DNA of 64,000 bases from Rhodococcus pseudokoreensis (GTDB lineage: Bacteria > Actinomycetota > Actinomycetes > Mycobacteriales > Mycobacteriaceae). This document shows, piece after piece, positions 55,368 through 64,000 of this stretch (its first letter is position 1; each line of letters begins with the position of its first letter). Where the stretch lies: contig NZ_CP070619.1 in NCBI RefSeq assembly GCF_017068395.1, positions 7,564,001-7,628,000 of the forward strand, in the 5' to 3' direction. The notes under the pieces were generated by a model. The model ran no database searches and had not been told where the DNA came from. It worked only from the letters and a program-made list of their open reading frames with translations. A program made the position numbers and the translations under genes.

Positions 55368-55685
55368 TCAGGCCGTGACGATGCCGGGCATCTCGTCGTA
55401 GTCGAACACGCGGGCGTGCAGCACGACGCGGTTCCGCAGCGCCGAGCGCACGGCCCGGTGCAATCCGTCCTCGAGGTAGAGCACCCCGTGCCACTGCACG
55501 GCGTGCGGGAACAGGTCGCCGTAGAACGTCGAGTCCTCCGACAGCAGCCGGTCGAGTTCGAGAACCTTGGTCGTGGTGACGATCTCGTCGAGCCGTACCT
55601 GCCGCGGCGGGATCTTGGACCAGTCGCGCAGCGACAACCCGTGGTCCGGGTACGGCTTGCCGTCCATGACACCTTTGAAAATCAT
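55368..55685 (-). CDS. ParB-like fold small protein
   Basis: Protein of 105 residues with the pattern of a ParB/sulfiredoxin-like fold: RQVRLDEIVTTTKVLELDRL, then LYLEDGLHRAVRSALRN, similar to the G-x-H-R motif of that family. No helix-turn-helix part is present. The M. tuberculosis gene in the same divergent position to hrcA (Rv2375) has the same length as I recall it. Start at ATG 55685; the frame upstream is not supported. Function unknown. Confidence 0.7.
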   Translation of the reverse strand: MIFKGVMDGKPYPDHGLSLRDWSKIPPRQVRLDEIVTTTKVLELDRLLSEDSTFYGDLFPHAVQWHGVLYLEDGLHRAVRSALRNRVVLHARVFDYDEMPGIVTA

Positions 55686-55771
55686 CGCCTCGTCATCCGC
55701 CCGTGGTGGTTGCCTCTGCTCGTCTCCGCCCACCACAGTAAGGCCTGAACCGGTATCGGCGACGCGGCGAT

Positions 55772-55777
55772 TAGACT
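55772..55777 (+). promoter_or_regulatory. Possible -10 element for hrcA
   Basis: TAGACT fits TANNNT, 117 bp before the hrcA ATG. No CIRCE inverted repeat is found around it. Weak evidence from motif alone. Confidence 0.25.
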
Positions 55778-55894
55778 GGACCGAGCCGAGACGCACGCGC
55801 ATCTGCGCGTAGCTCAGGGGATGTGACGGCCGACCCGAACGAAGGTTCGGTGACGTCGCTGCTCGTGACGATCGAGAATTGGAGGTGGACGGCG

Positions 55895-56938
55895 ATGTCG
55901 AGTACGGACGACAGACGGTTCGAGGTTCTCCGCGCCATCGTCGCCGACTACGTCTCGACCCAGGAGCCGGTGGGATCGAAGGCGCTGGTCGAGCGGCACA
56001 ATCTGGGTGTCTCCAGTGCGACGGTGCGCAACGACATGGCGTTCCTCGAGAGCGAGGGCTACATCGCCCAGCCGCACACGAGTTCCGGCCGTGTCCCCAC
56101 CGACAAGGGCTACCGGCAGTTCGTCGACCGCATCGCCGACGTGAAGCCGTTGTCGACGGCGGAGCGCCGCGCGATCCTCGATTTCCTCGAGTCCGGGGTC
56201 GACCTGGACGACGTCCTCCGGCGCGGTGTGCGCCTGCTCGCGCAACTCACACGCCAGGTCGCGGTTGTGCAATATCCCACACTCTCGGCGTCATCGGTCC
56301 GCCACCTCGAGGTGGTCGCGCTGACTCCCGCCCGCCTGCTGCTGGTGCTCATCACCGATTCGGGCCGAGTGGATCAGCGCATCGTCGAACTCGGCGACGT
56401 CCTCGACGACGAGGACCTGGCGCGGCTGCGCGGACTGCTCGGCGGCGCCCTCGACGGCAAACGGCTCGCGGCGGCGTCCATCGCCGTGTCGGAACTGATC
56501 GACGAGGCCCCCGAAGATCTGCGTGACGCCGTGATCCGTTCGGCCACCGTGCTGGTGGAAACGCTCGTCGAGCATCCCGAGGAGCGCCTCGTCCTCGGCG
56601 GCACGGCGAACCTGACCCGCAACGCGGCCGACTTCACGGGGATCAGCGGGTTCCCCGGTTCGCTGCGCGCGGTCCTCGAGGCGCTCGAGGAGCAGGTGGT
56701 GGTGCTCAAGCTGCTGGCCGCCACCCAGGACGCGGGCACCGTGACGGTGCGGATCGGCGAGGAAACCCAGGTGGAGCAGATGCGCGGCACCTCCGTCATC
56801 TCGACCGGCTACGGTGCGGCGGGCACCGTGCTCGGCGGAATGGGCGTGCTCGGACCTACCCGGATGGACTATCCGGGAACAATCGCGTCGGTGGCAGCCG
56901 TTGCGAGATACATCGGTCAGGTGCTCGCCGAGCGGTGA
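55895..56938 (+). CDS. hrcA: Heat-inducible transcription repressor HrcA
   Basis: Repressor of 347 residues that binds CIRCE elements at chaperone genes. The N-terminal winged helix is seen in [20 protein letters not shown] and [20 protein letters not shown], with [16 protein letters not shown] after it. GGAGGTGG precedes the ATG at 55895. The gene lies before dnaJ, a pair conserved in actinobacteria. Confidence 0.96.
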   Translation: MSSTDDRRFEVLRAIVADYVSTQEPVGSKALVERHNLGVSSATVRNDMAFLESEGYIAQPHTSSGRVPTDKGYRQFVDRIADVKPLSTAERRAILDFLESGVDLDDVLRRGVRLLAQLTRQVAVVQYPTLSASSVRHLEVVALTPARLLLVLITDSGRVDQRIVELGDVLDDEDLARLRGLLGGALDGKRLAAASIAVSELIDEAPEDLRDAVIRSATVLVETLVEHPEERLVLGGTANLTRNAADFTGISGFPGSLRAVLEALEEQVVVLKLLAATQDAGTVTVRIGEETQVEQMRGTSVISTGYGAAGTVLGGMGVLGPTRMDYPGTIASVAAVARYIGQVLAER

Positions 56939-57026
56939 CGGCCGGCCCGGCGACAGCGCCGGCGTAGACAGCGCGCACACGGATTAGTGGCGAGATAACG
57001 AAGTAGAGAAGGACGAGAGACTCAAC

Positions 57027-58178
57027 GTGGCACGGGATTACTACGCAACGCTCGGCGTCGATCAGAAGGCGACCGATCAGGAGCTCAAGCGCGCGTACCG
57101 CAAGCTGGCGAGGGAACTGCATCCCGACGTGAACCCCGACGAGGCGGCGCAGGCCCGGTTCCGGGACATCTCGACGGCCTACGAGGTGCTGTCGGACCCG
57201 GAGAAGCGCCGCATCGTCGACCTCGGCGGCGACCCCCTCTCCTCGGGTGGCGGCGGAGGCGGCGCCGGCTTCGGCGGTGGTTTCGGTGGCGGCCTCGGCG
57301 ACGTGTTCGAAGCGTTCTTCGGGGGCGGAGGCGGTGCGGGCCGCGGGCCGCGCGGCCGTGTCCAGCCGGGCGCCGATTCGCTCCTGCGCACCAAGCTGAC
57401 GCTGGCGGAGTGCGCGACCGGCGTCAGCAAGCACGTCACCGTCGAGACGGCGATCCTGTGCGACAGCTGCACCGGTTCGGGTACCAACGGCGACTCCAAG
57501 CCGGTGCGCTGTGAGACGTGTGGCGGCGCGGGCGAGGTCCAGTCGGTGCAGCGTTCGTTCCTCGGTCAGGTCATGACGTCCCGGCCGTGCCCCACCTGCC
57601 GCGGCGCGGGCGAGACGATTCCCGACCCGTGCCACAAGTGCGGCGGCGACGGCCGGGTGCGCGCCCGCCGCGACATCACGGTGAAGGTGCCCGCCGGCGT
57701 GGCGGGCGGCATGCGGATCCGTCTCGCCGCGCAGGGCGAGGTCGGCCCCGGCGGCGGACCCGCAGGCGACCTGTACGTCGAGGTCGTCGAGCAGGCGCAC
57801 GAAGTGTTCGTGCGCGACGGCGAGGACCTGCACTGCACGATCCGGGTTCCGATGATCGACGCCGCTCTCGGCACGACCGTGACGATCGACACGATCATCG
57901 ACGGTCCCAAGGAGATCACCATCGAGCCGGGCACCCAGCCGGGATCGGTGACGGTCCTGCGCGGGCACGGCATGCCGAAGCTGCGGTCCGGTATCCGCGG
58001 CGACGTGCACGCACACCTCGAGGTCGTGGTGCCGTCGCGCCTCGACCACAAGGAGACGAAGATTCTCCGCGAACTCAAGGACCTGCGCGACCGTGACGTC
58101 GCCGAGGTCGTCTCCACCGGGTCCCAGCACAGCGGCGGACTGTTCTCGCGCCTGCGTGAAGCGTTCAGCGGTCGCTGA
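57027..58178 (+). CDS. dnaJ: Chaperone protein DnaJ
   Basis: DnaJ of 383 residues (DnaJ2 type, not linked to dnaK). The J domain has HPD in [10 protein letters not shown], a Gly-rich linker follows, and four zinc-binding repeats are seen ([32 protein letters not shown]) before the substrate-binding domains. GTG at 57027. It stimulates DnaK ATPase. Confidence 0.96.
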   Translation: MARDYYATLGVDQKATDQELKRAYRKLARELHPDVNPDEAAQARFRDISTAYEVLSDPEKRRIVDLGGDPLSSGGGGGGAGFGGGFGGGLGDVFEAFFGGGGGAGRGPRGRVQPGADSLLRTKLTLAECATGVSKHVTVETAILCDSCTGSGTNGDSKPVRCETCGGAGEVQSVQRSFLGQVMTSRPCPTCRGAGETIPDPCHKCGGDGRVRARRDITVKVPAGVAGGMRIRLAAQGEVGPGGGPAGDLYVEVVEQAHEVFVRDGEDLHCTIRVPMIDAALGTTVTIDTIIDGPKEITIEPGTQPGSVTVLRGHGMPKLRSGIRGDVHAHLEVVVPSRLDHKETKILRELKDLRDRDVAEVVSTGSQHSGGLFSRLREAFSGR

Positions 58179-58180
58179 CC

Positions 58181-58942
58181 GTGGCGGCGACGGTCTTCTT
58201 CCTCGACCCGCTGCCCGAGGTGGGGAGCACCGCCGTCCTGGACGGCCCGGAGGGCCGGCATGCCGCGACGGTGCGCCGGATCGGCGTCGGGGAGCGGATC
58301 GTGCTGGCCGACGGCCGGGGTGGTCTCGCCGACACCGAGGTGACGGCGGCCGGTAAGGACCGCCTCGAACTCACCGTCCACGAGCGGCGTCAGGTGACGG
58401 CGCCGTCGCCGAGTGTGACCGTGGTGCAGGCGCTTCCGAAGGCGGAGCGATCCGAGCTGGCGGTCGAACTGGCCACCGAGGCCGGGGTCGACGCGATCGT
58501 GCCGTGGCAGTCTTCGCGGTGCGTGGCGCGGTGGGAGGGCCCGAAGGTCGCGAAGGGTGTCGCTCGCTGGCGTAGCGCGGCTCTCGCCGCCGCCAAGCAG
58601 TCCCGGCGGGCGATCGTGCCCGAGGTGTCGGAACTGCACCGCACCGCCGGGATGCTCGCCGTCGTCCGCGAGGTGACCGGCCGGGGCGGAGTCGTCGCCG
58701 TGCTGCACGAGGCGGCGACGCAGGGCCTCGCCGAGCTTCCGCTGCGCTCGGCCACCGAGATCGTGCTCGTCGTCGGTCCCGAGGGCGGCATCTCCGAGGA
58801 CGAGATCACTGCGCTGACCGAGGCGGGCGCCGTGCCGGTGCTGCTCGGACCGCACGTCCTGCGGACCTCGACCGCCGCGGCCGTCGCGCTCGGCGCCATC
58901 GGCGTCCTCACCGACCGCTGGGGCGCGGCCCCGCTAGCCTGA
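58181..58942 (+). CDS. rsmE: 16S rRNA (uracil-1498-N3)-methyltransferase
   Basis: SPOUT methyltransferase of 253 residues. An N-terminal PUA-like domain (GPEGRHAATVRRIGVGERIVLADG) precedes the knotted domain with LVVGPEGGISEDEI and VLLGPHVLRTSTAAAVAL, the SAM-binding knot. It modifies U1498 in the 30S decoding region. GTG at 58181 starts 2 bp after dnaJ. Confidence 0.95.
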   Translation: MAATVFFLDPLPEVGSTAVLDGPEGRHAATVRRIGVGERIVLADGRGGLADTEVTAAGKDRLELTVHERRQVTAPSPSVTVVQALPKAERSELAVELATEAGVDAIVPWQSSRCVARWEGPKVAKGVARWRSAALAAAKQSRRAIVPEVSELHRTAGMLAVVREVTGRGGVVAVLHEAATQGLAELPLRSATEIVLVVGPEGGISEDEITALTEAGAVPVLLGPHVLRTSTAAAVALGAIGVLTDRWGAAPLA

Positions 58943-58948
58943 CTGTCC

Positions 58949-59743
58949 GTGGACCGCATTCGCATCGCCTACGGAACCGAACCGCAGCAGTTCGGGCACT
59001 TCTATCCGCCGGAGGAACCGGTGTCGACCCCGGTGCCGGTGGTGATGGTCGTCCACGGCGGTTTCTGGAGCGGGAAATACCACCTGAACCTGGGCACGAG
59101 TTTCGCGGTCGACCTGGCCCGCCACGGCGTCGCCGTCTGGAACATCGAATACCGCAGGCTCGGCGCGGGCGGCCGGTGGGACGAGATGTCCGCCGACGTG
59201 CTCGCCGCGCTCGACGCGATCGCCGGTCCGGTCGCCGAGCGCTCGCCCGTCCCGTTCGACCTGTCGAAGGTCCGGGTCGTCGGGCACTCGGCCGGCGGGC
59301 AACTGGCGGTGTGGCTGGCCGGTCAGCGGCAGACGACGGTCCGGCCGGAGAGGGTCGTGTCGCAGGCAGGCGCCCTCGACCTCGCCTCCGCAGGGGAACG
59401 CGGCAGGCGGATCGGGTACATCGAGGATCTCCTCGGGGTGCCGTTCGACGAGGACCCGGACCGGTACCGCGCCGCGTCCCCGCTGCACCGCATCCCCACC
59501 GGGGTGCCGGTGGTGTGCATCCACGGCACGGAGGACGCGCAGGTCCCGGCGAAGGTGAGCGTCCGGTACAGCGAGGCGGCGCGGGCCGCGGGTGATCCGG
59601 TCGCTCTGCACGTCGTCGACGGGGAAGACCACTACGCATTCCTGAATCCCGAGACCGAGTGCTGGAAGATCTCGCGGGACGCCCTACTGTCCGACGACGC
59701 GCCGCGGTGGCTGCGCGAGAATCCGGACGTCCCGGATCGGTGA
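58949..59743 (+). CDS. Alpha/beta hydrolase (kynurenine-formamidase-like)
   Basis: Hydrolase of 264 residues. The oxyanion motif is VVHGGFWSGKY, the nucleophile elbow is VVGHSAGGQLAVWLA, and the catalytic His is in GEDHYAFLNP. The HGGFW motif resembles arylformamidases and related small-ester hydrolases. It starts 6 bp after rsmE. Substrate unknown. Confidence 0.85.
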   Translation: MDRIRIAYGTEPQQFGHFYPPEEPVSTPVPVVMVVHGGFWSGKYHLNLGTSFAVDLARHGVAVWNIEYRRLGAGGRWDEMSADVLAALDAIAGPVAERSPVPFDLSKVRVVGHSAGGQLAVWLAGQRQTTVRPERVVSQAGALDLASAGERGRRIGYIEDLLGVPFDEDPDRYRAASPLHRIPTGVPVVCIHGTEDAQVPAKVSVRYSEAARAAGDPVALHVVDGEDHYAFLNPETECWKISRDALLSDDAPRWLRENPDVPDR

Positions 59744-59851
59744 CGGCGTCGAGTAATCGAGTGGGCGCTGTGACCTGCGAGCGATAGACTTCCTTCATCG
59801 CGACGACCGTCGTGACCGACCAGGAACAGGGAAGAAGGCCATATCCCTCAC

Positions 59852-60925
59852 GTGAGCGAACAAGACCAGAACGGCGAGACGTTCGGCGCCACGCGTCCGG
59901 CGGAACGCACCGTGCGTTCGAGTATCGATCTCCCACCCGAAACGGTCCCGCCTCTCCTCGGTTCTTCCGACGAGAATCTGCGCGCTCTCGAACGGGTCCT
60001 GGACGCAGACATCCATGTACGCGGCAACACCGTCACTCTGACGGGACGACCGGGCGACGTCGCGCTCGCCGAGCGGGTCATCGCCGAACTGAGCGCCATC
60101 GTCGGCCGCGGGCAGCCGCTGACCCCCGACGCGGTGCGCCGCACGGTCGGCATGCTCACGCAGGGTCTGAGCGATTCGCCCGCCGAGGTCCTCACCCTCG
60201 ACATCCTGTCGCGTCGCGGCAAGACGATCCGGCCGAAGACGCTGAACCAGAAGCGGTACGTCGACGCGATCGACGCCAACACCATCGTGTTCGGCATCGG
60301 GCCCGCGGGCACCGGCAAGACGTACCTCGCCATGGCGAAGGCGGTGCAGGCGCTGCAGACCAAGCAGGTGTCGCGGATCATCCTCACCCGCCCCGCGGTC
60401 GAGGCGGGCGAGCGGCTCGGGTTCCTGCCCGGAACGCTGCACGAGAAGATCGACCCGTACCTGCGGCCGCTTCACGACGCACTGCACGACATGATGGACC
60501 CCGAGGCCATCCCGAAGCTGATGCAGTCGGGTGTCATCGAGGTGGCGCCGCTCGCGTACATGCGCGGCCGCACGCTCAACGACGCGTTCATCATCCTCGA
60601 CGAGGCGCAGAACACCACCGCCGAGCAGATGAAGATGTTCCTCACCCGCCTCGGCTTCGGTTCCAAGGTCGTCGTCACCGGCGACGTCACGCAGGTGGAC
60701 CTGCCGGGCGGCGCCCGGTCCGGGCTCCGCGCGGCCACCGAGATCCTCGGTGACATCGACGACATCTACTTCGCCGAACTCAACAGCAGCGACGTGGTCC
60801 GGCACCGGCTGGTGTCCGACATCGTCGACGCGTACGAGCGTTTCGAGGCGGACCGGGACGGCAAGGTCGAGCTCGGGAACCGCGCACAGCGGAGAGCGGC
60901 GCACTCGCGTTCTCCACGACGGTAG
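59852..60925 (+). CDS. phoH: PhoH family ATPase
   Basis: PhoH-like protein of 357 residues. An N-terminal KH-like region (about 30-110) is followed by the ATPase domain: GIGPAGTGKTYLAMAKAV, RLGFLPGTLHEKIDPYL and IILDEAQNTTAEQMKMFLTR. It is thought to act in RNA or ribosome metabolism with YbeY, whose gene follows. GTG at 59852. Conserved order phoH-ybeY-CNNM-era. Confidence 0.95.
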   Translation: MSEQDQNGETFGATRPAERTVRSSIDLPPETVPPLLGSSDENLRALERVLDADIHVRGNTVTLTGRPGDVALAERVIAELSAIVGRGQPLTPDAVRRTVGMLTQGLSDSPAEVLTLDILSRRGKTIRPKTLNQKRYVDAIDANTIVFGIGPAGTGKTYLAMAKAVQALQTKQVSRIILTRPAVEAGERLGFLPGTLHEKIDPYLRPLHDALHDMMDPEAIPKLMQSGVIEVAPLAYMRGRTLNDAFIILDEAQNTTAEQMKMFLTRLGFGSKVVVTGDVTQVDLPGGARSGLRAATEILGDIDDIYFAELNSSDVVRHRLVSDIVDAYERFEADRDGKVELGNRAQRRAAHSRSPRR

Positions 60926-60961
60926 GGTGAGTGTCGCCGGAACCAGGAGGAAGCGACACAC

Positions 60962-61504
60962 ATGAGCATCGAAGTCTCGAACGAATCGGGCATGGACGTC
61001 TCCGAAGAGGAGCTGATCAGCGTTGCCCGCTTCGTGATCGCGAGGATGGACGTGCACCCCGCGGCCGAGTTGTCGATGGTCCTCGTGGACTCGGCCACCA
61101 TGGCCGACCTCCACATGCGGTGGATGGACCTGCCCGGTCCCACCGACGTGATGTCGTTCCCGATGGACGAGCTCGAGCCCGGCGGCCGCCCGGATTCACC
61201 CGAGCCGGGACCGTCGATGCTCGGCGACATCGTGCTGTGCCCGTCCTTCGCCGCCGACCAGGCCGACAAGGCCGGTCATCCGCTGGCCCACGAACTCGCT
61301 CTGCTCACCGTGCACGGTGTGCTGCACCTCCTCGGCTACGACCATGCCGAACCGGAGGAGGAGAAGGAGATGTTCGGCCTGCAGAACCAGTTGCTCGACG
61401 ACTGGTACGAGGATCTGCGCAGGGCCGAACGCGACGCCGCGCTCGCTGCCCGGGACCAGAAGCTGCTCGGCAAGGCCGGCTTCTTCGACGCCCCGGATCA
61501 GTAA
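60962..61504 (+). CDS. ybeY: Endoribonuclease YbeY
   Basis: Metal-dependent RNase of 180 residues for 16S rRNA maturation. Zinc site H-x3-H-x5-H is in [35 protein letters not shown] is the other conserved block. ACCAGGAGG precedes the ATG at 60962. The C-terminus adds about 20 charged residues. Confidence 0.96.
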   Translation: MSIEVSNESGMDVSEEELISVARFVIARMDVHPAAELSMVLVDSATMADLHMRWMDLPGPTDVMSFPMDELEPGGRPDSPEPGPSMLGDIVLCPSFAADQADKAGHPLAHELALLTVHGVLHLLGYDHAEPEEEKEMFGLQNQLLDDWYEDLRRAERDAALAARDQKLLGKAGFFDAPDQ

Positions 61505-61522
61505 CCACGTGAAGGGTCTTCT

Positions 61523-62842
61523 GTGAGTAGCGCCATCGCGCTGATCGTCCTCGCGATCGTCCTCGTCCCTCTCGGTGGTGTCTTCGCCGCCGTCGATTCC
61601 GCTCTCAATACGATCTCGTCCGCGCGCATCGAGGAGATGGCGAAGGAGGATCGCCCCGGCGCCACCCGGGTGCTCCGCATCCTGTCGGATCGCCCCCGCT
61701 ACGTGAATCTCATGGTGCTGCTGCGCATCCTGTGCGAGATCACGGCGACGGTGGTGCTCGTCGGTGGCCTGTCCGATCTCCTCGAACCCGTGTGGGCGCT
61801 GACGTTCACCGCCGTCATCATGGTGCTCGTCGACTACGTGGTGATCGGGGTCGGCCCGCGCACGCTCGGCCGCCAGCACGCGTACACGATCGCGCTGATC
61901 ACGTCGCTTCCCCTGCAGGTCATCGGAACCCTGCTCGGCCCGATCAGCCGCCTGCTCATCCTGATCGGCAACGCGATCACCCCGGGTAAGGGATTCCGCA
62001 ACGGACCTTTCGCCTCCGAGATCGAACTGCGCGAACTCGTCGACATGGCGCAGGAGCGCGGCGTGGTGGCCGACGAGGAACGCCGGATGATCCAGTCCGT
62101 GTTCGAACTCGGCGACACCTCCGCCCGCGAGGTGATGGTGCCGCGCACCGAGATGGTGTGGATCGAGAGCGACAAGAGCGCGGGGCAGGCGACGTCGCTG
62201 GCCGTCCGCAGCGGACATTCGCGGATCCCGGTGATCGGGGAGAACGTCGACGACGTCCTCGGCGTGGTCTACCTCAAGGACCTCGTGCAGCAGACGTACC
62301 ACTCGCGCGACGGCGGCCGCAGTGTCCTCGTCGGCGACGTGATGCGGCCCGCCGTGTTCGTGCCCGATTCCAAACCCCTCGACAGCCTGCTCGCCGAGAT
62401 GCAGCGCGACCGCAACCACATGGCCGTGCTGGTCGACGAATACGGCGGCATCGCAGGCCTGGTCACCATCGAGGACGTCATCGAGGAGATCGTCGGGGAG
62501 ATCGCCGACGAGTACGACCAGGACGAGACCCCGCCCGTCGAGGACCTCGGCGACGGCATGTACCGGGTGTCCGCGCGGCTGCCGATCGAGGATCTCGGTG
62601 AACTGTTCGGCATCGAGGTGGAGAACGACGAGGTCGAAACAGTCGGTGGGCTCATCGGATACGAACTCGGCAGGGTGCCGCTCCCCGGATCGGAGGTCGT
62701 CTCCCACGGTCTGGTCCTGCGCGGTGAGGGTTCGCCCGACGTGCGCGGGCGGGTGCGGATCAGCACCGTCTTCGTGCAGCGCGCCCCGATGAACGAGGAC
62801 GACGACGTCAACGACCGTGACCGGGAGGGCGACGATGACTGA
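61523..62842 (+). CDS. CNNM/CBS-domain transporter-like protein
   Basis: Membrane protein of 439 residues: CNNM (DUF21) membrane domain of three or four helices (about 1-150), then two CBS domains ([20 protein letters not shown] and [17 protein letters not shown]) and a CorC/HlyC-type C-terminal domain with [15 protein letters not shown]. The family includes Mg/Co exporters; once called hemolysins. GTG at 61523. Overlaps the next gene by 8 bases. Confidence 0.92.
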   Translation: MSSAIALIVLAIVLVPLGGVFAAVDSALNTISSARIEEMAKEDRPGATRVLRILSDRPRYVNLMVLLRILCEITATVVLVGGLSDLLEPVWALTFTAVIMVLVDYVVIGVGPRTLGRQHAYTIALITSLPLQVIGTLLGPISRLLILIGNAITPGKGFRNGPFASEIELRELVDMAQERGVVADEERRMIQSVFELGDTSAREVMVPRTEMVWIESDKSAGQATSLAVRSGHSRIPVIGENVDDVLGVVYLKDLVQQTYHSRDGGRSVLVGDVMRPAVFVPDSKPLDSLLAEMQRDRNHMAVLVDEYGGIAGLVTIEDVIEEIVGEIADEYDQDETPPVEDLGDGMYRVSARLPIEDLGELFGIEVENDEVETVGGLIGYELGRVPLPGSEVVSHGLVLRGEGSPDVRGRVRISTVFVQRAPMNEDDDVNDRDREGDDD

Positions 62843-63167
62843 ACTGGACGCCGAGGACGCGAAACTGATCGTGCTCGCGCGAGGAGCGTTCGGCCGCACC
62901 GGAAGTGGCCAGGGCGCCGCCGTCCGCGACCTCGACGGCCGCACGTATGCGGCCGGCGCGGTCGCGTTGGCGGCGCTGTCCCTGACCGCGCTGCAGGCGG
63001 CCGTCGCGGCGGCGGTGTCGAGTGGCGCCGAGGGTTTCGAGGCGGCAGCCGTGATCGGCGGGAACCCGGACGACCCGGGCATCGCCGCACTACACGAAGT
63101 CAGTGCGCAGGCGGCCGTCGTCTTCGCGCGAACCGATGGATCCGTGATCGAGGAGCAACATGAGTAA
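62835..63167 (+). CDS. Cytidine-deaminase-like small protein
   Basis: Protein of 110 residues with the fold of cytidine deaminases in its pattern ([25 protein letters not shown]), but the zinc-binding H-A-E and P-C-x2-C motifs are not present, so it is probably inactive as a deaminase. GGGAGGGC precedes the ATG at 62835. It is wedged between the CNNM gene and era, as in mycobacteria (Rv2365c). Confidence 0.75.
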   Translation: MTELDAEDAKLIVLARGAFGRTGSGQGAAVRDLDGRTYAAGAVALAALSLTALQAAVAAAVSSGAEGFEAAAVIGGNPDDPGIAALHEVSAQAAVVFARTDGSVIEEQHE

Positions 63168-64000
63168 ACCCGAATTCCGTTCCGGATTCGTCTGTTTCGT
63201 CGGGCGGCCCAACACGGGCAAGTCCACGCTGACCAACGCACTGGTCGGCAGCAAGATCGCGATCACGTCCTCGCGGCCGCAGACCACCCGGCACACCATC
63301 CGCGGCATCGTGCACCGCGACCACGCGCAGCTGATCCTCGTCGACACCCCGGGACTGCACCGGCCCCGGACGCTCCTCGGCCAGCGCCTCAACGACCTCG
63401 TGCGCGACACCTACTCCGAGGTCGACGTCATCTGCCTGTGCATCCCGGCGGACGAGAAGATCGGCCCCGGCGACCGGTGGATCGTGCAGCAGGTCCGGCA
63501 GATCGCGCCGAAGACCACACTCGTCGGCATCGTCACGAAGATCGACAAGGTCAGCAAGGACATGGTCGGGCAGCAGTTGCTGGCCGTCTCCAAGCTTCTC
63601 GGACCGGAGACGGACGTCGTGCCGGTGTCCGCCGCGTCCGGCGAGCAGGTGGAGGTGCTGGTCGACGTCCTCGCGTCGAAGATGGAGGAGGGGCCGGCGT
63701 TCTACCCGGACGGCGAACTCACCGACGAACCCGAAGAGACGCTGATGGCCGAACTCATTCGCGAGGCCGCCCTCGAGGGACTCGGCGACGAACTGCCGCA
63801 CTCCCTGGCCGTGGTCATCGAGGAGATCATCCCCCGCGAGGGACGCACCGAGAAGCAGGGCGAACTGCTCGACGTGCACGCCCTGCTGTACGTCGAGCGG
63901 CCGTCGCAGAAGGGCATCGTGATCGGCAAGGGCGGCGCCCGCCTCCGCGAGGTGGGCACCAAGGCGCGGCTGCAGATCGAGAAACTGCTCGGCACCAAGA
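63160..64000 (+). CDS. era: GTPase Era (3' end outside window)
   Basis: First 280 residues of Era, which binds 16S rRNA and helps 30S maturation. GTPase motifs: VGRPNTGKSTLTNALVG (G1), RPQTTRHT (G2), DTPGLHRP (G3) and TKIDKVSK (G4). The KH domain follows with SQKGIVIGKGGARLREVG. AGGAGCAAC gives the RBS for the ATG at 63160, which overlaps the previous gene by 8 bases. The frame is open to the window end, lacking about the last 20 residues. Confidence 0.96.
   Translation, partial: MSKPEFRSGFVCFVGRPNTGKSTLTNALVGSKIAITSSRPQTTRHTIRGIVHRDHAQLILVDTPGLHRPRTLLGQRLNDLVRDTYSEVDVICLCIPADEKIGPGDRWIVQQVRQIAPKTTLVGIVTKIDKVSKDMVGQQLLAVSKLLGPETDVVPVSAASGEQVEVLVDVLASKMEEGPAFYPDGELTDEPEETLMAELIREAALEGLGDELPHSLAVVIEEIIPREGRTEKQGELLDVHALLYVERPSQKGIVIGKGGARLREVGTKARLQIEKLLGTK

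Noticed and set aside
55800..55875. tRNA-like stretch (GCGCGTAGCTCAG ... GGTTCGG)
   Set aside because: The start resembles a tRNA acceptor and D-arm and a T-loop-like GGTTCG follows, but the D-stem has no GAGC partner and no 7-bp acceptor stem closes it. It is most likely chance in the hrcA leader.
55686..55894. CIRCE operator before hrcA
   Set aside because: No TTAGCACTC-N9-GAGTGCTAA inverted repeat, even with several mismatches, is visible in this gap.

Overview
This 64 kb window is chromosomal DNA from a high-GC actinobacterium of the mycolic-acid group, most likely a Rhodococcus of the jostii/opacus type. The support is very high G+C, frequent GTG starts, ATGA/GTGA gene overlaps, several probably leaderless genes, F420 and methylglucose-lipopolysaccharide functions, and gene order that (from memory) follows the Mycobacterium tuberculosis Rv2421c-Rv2364c region closely. 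I see no prophage, insertion sequence, CRISPR array, rRNA or tRNA gene. About 65 protein genes fill the window; only two stretches without a full-size gene exceed 300 bases (30406-30726 and 53744-54125), and both hold cysteine-containing leader peptides.

Layout. 1-2068: end of an MHS-family transporter and an old yellow enzyme, leftward. 2181-12875: a rightward series of proA, a MoxR ATPase with its VWA partner, nadD, rsfS, gpgP, octT, degV, comEA, comEC and a putative F420-dependent oxidoreductase. 13093-18676: accessory genes (GAF-ANTAR regulator, esterase, YbdK-type ligase, unknown protein) and holA. 18768-28046: rpsT, the circularly permuted ATP-grasp/alpha-E/transglutaminase trio, aquaporin, an SGNH hydrolase, a PemK-like protein, lepA and a nitronate monooxygenase-like enzyme. 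28089-30405: GH15 trehalase-like enzyme and two tiny membrane proteins.

Sulfur dominates 30455-53956. A leader peptide ending Cys-Cys precedes the sulfate importer subI-cysT-cysW-cysA, which runs on into a sulfatase and is followed by a MurE-like ligase. Leftward comes stf0-cysD-cysNC, a self-contained unit that would make PAPS and transfer sulfate to trehalose or a similar acceptor. Further on is the assimilatory operon sirA-cysH-cysD-cysN plus a CbiX-type chelatase, preceded by a leader peptide rich in cysteine. The assimilatory CysN has no kinase domain and CysH looks like an APS reductase, so the two ATP sulfurylases appear to serve different ends: reduction and sulfonation.

Between these sulfur operons sits an ECF sigma/anti-sigma pair (SigL/RslA type) and a four-gene cluster (TPP enzyme, SRPBCC protein, KASIII-like enzyme, HisC-like aminotransferase). 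The sigma operon and the cluster each have an upstream element GGTGAACC-N16-CGTGTGTA with identical spacing. This suggests that the sigma factor switches on its own operon and this small, apparently undescribed biosynthetic pathway.

54126-64000: hemW, a ParB-like small protein, hrcA, dnaJ, rsmE, an alpha/beta hydrolase, phoH, ybeY, a CNNM/CBS protein, a cytidine-deaminase-like protein and the start of era, the conserved heat-shock and ribosome-maturation block of actinobacteria.
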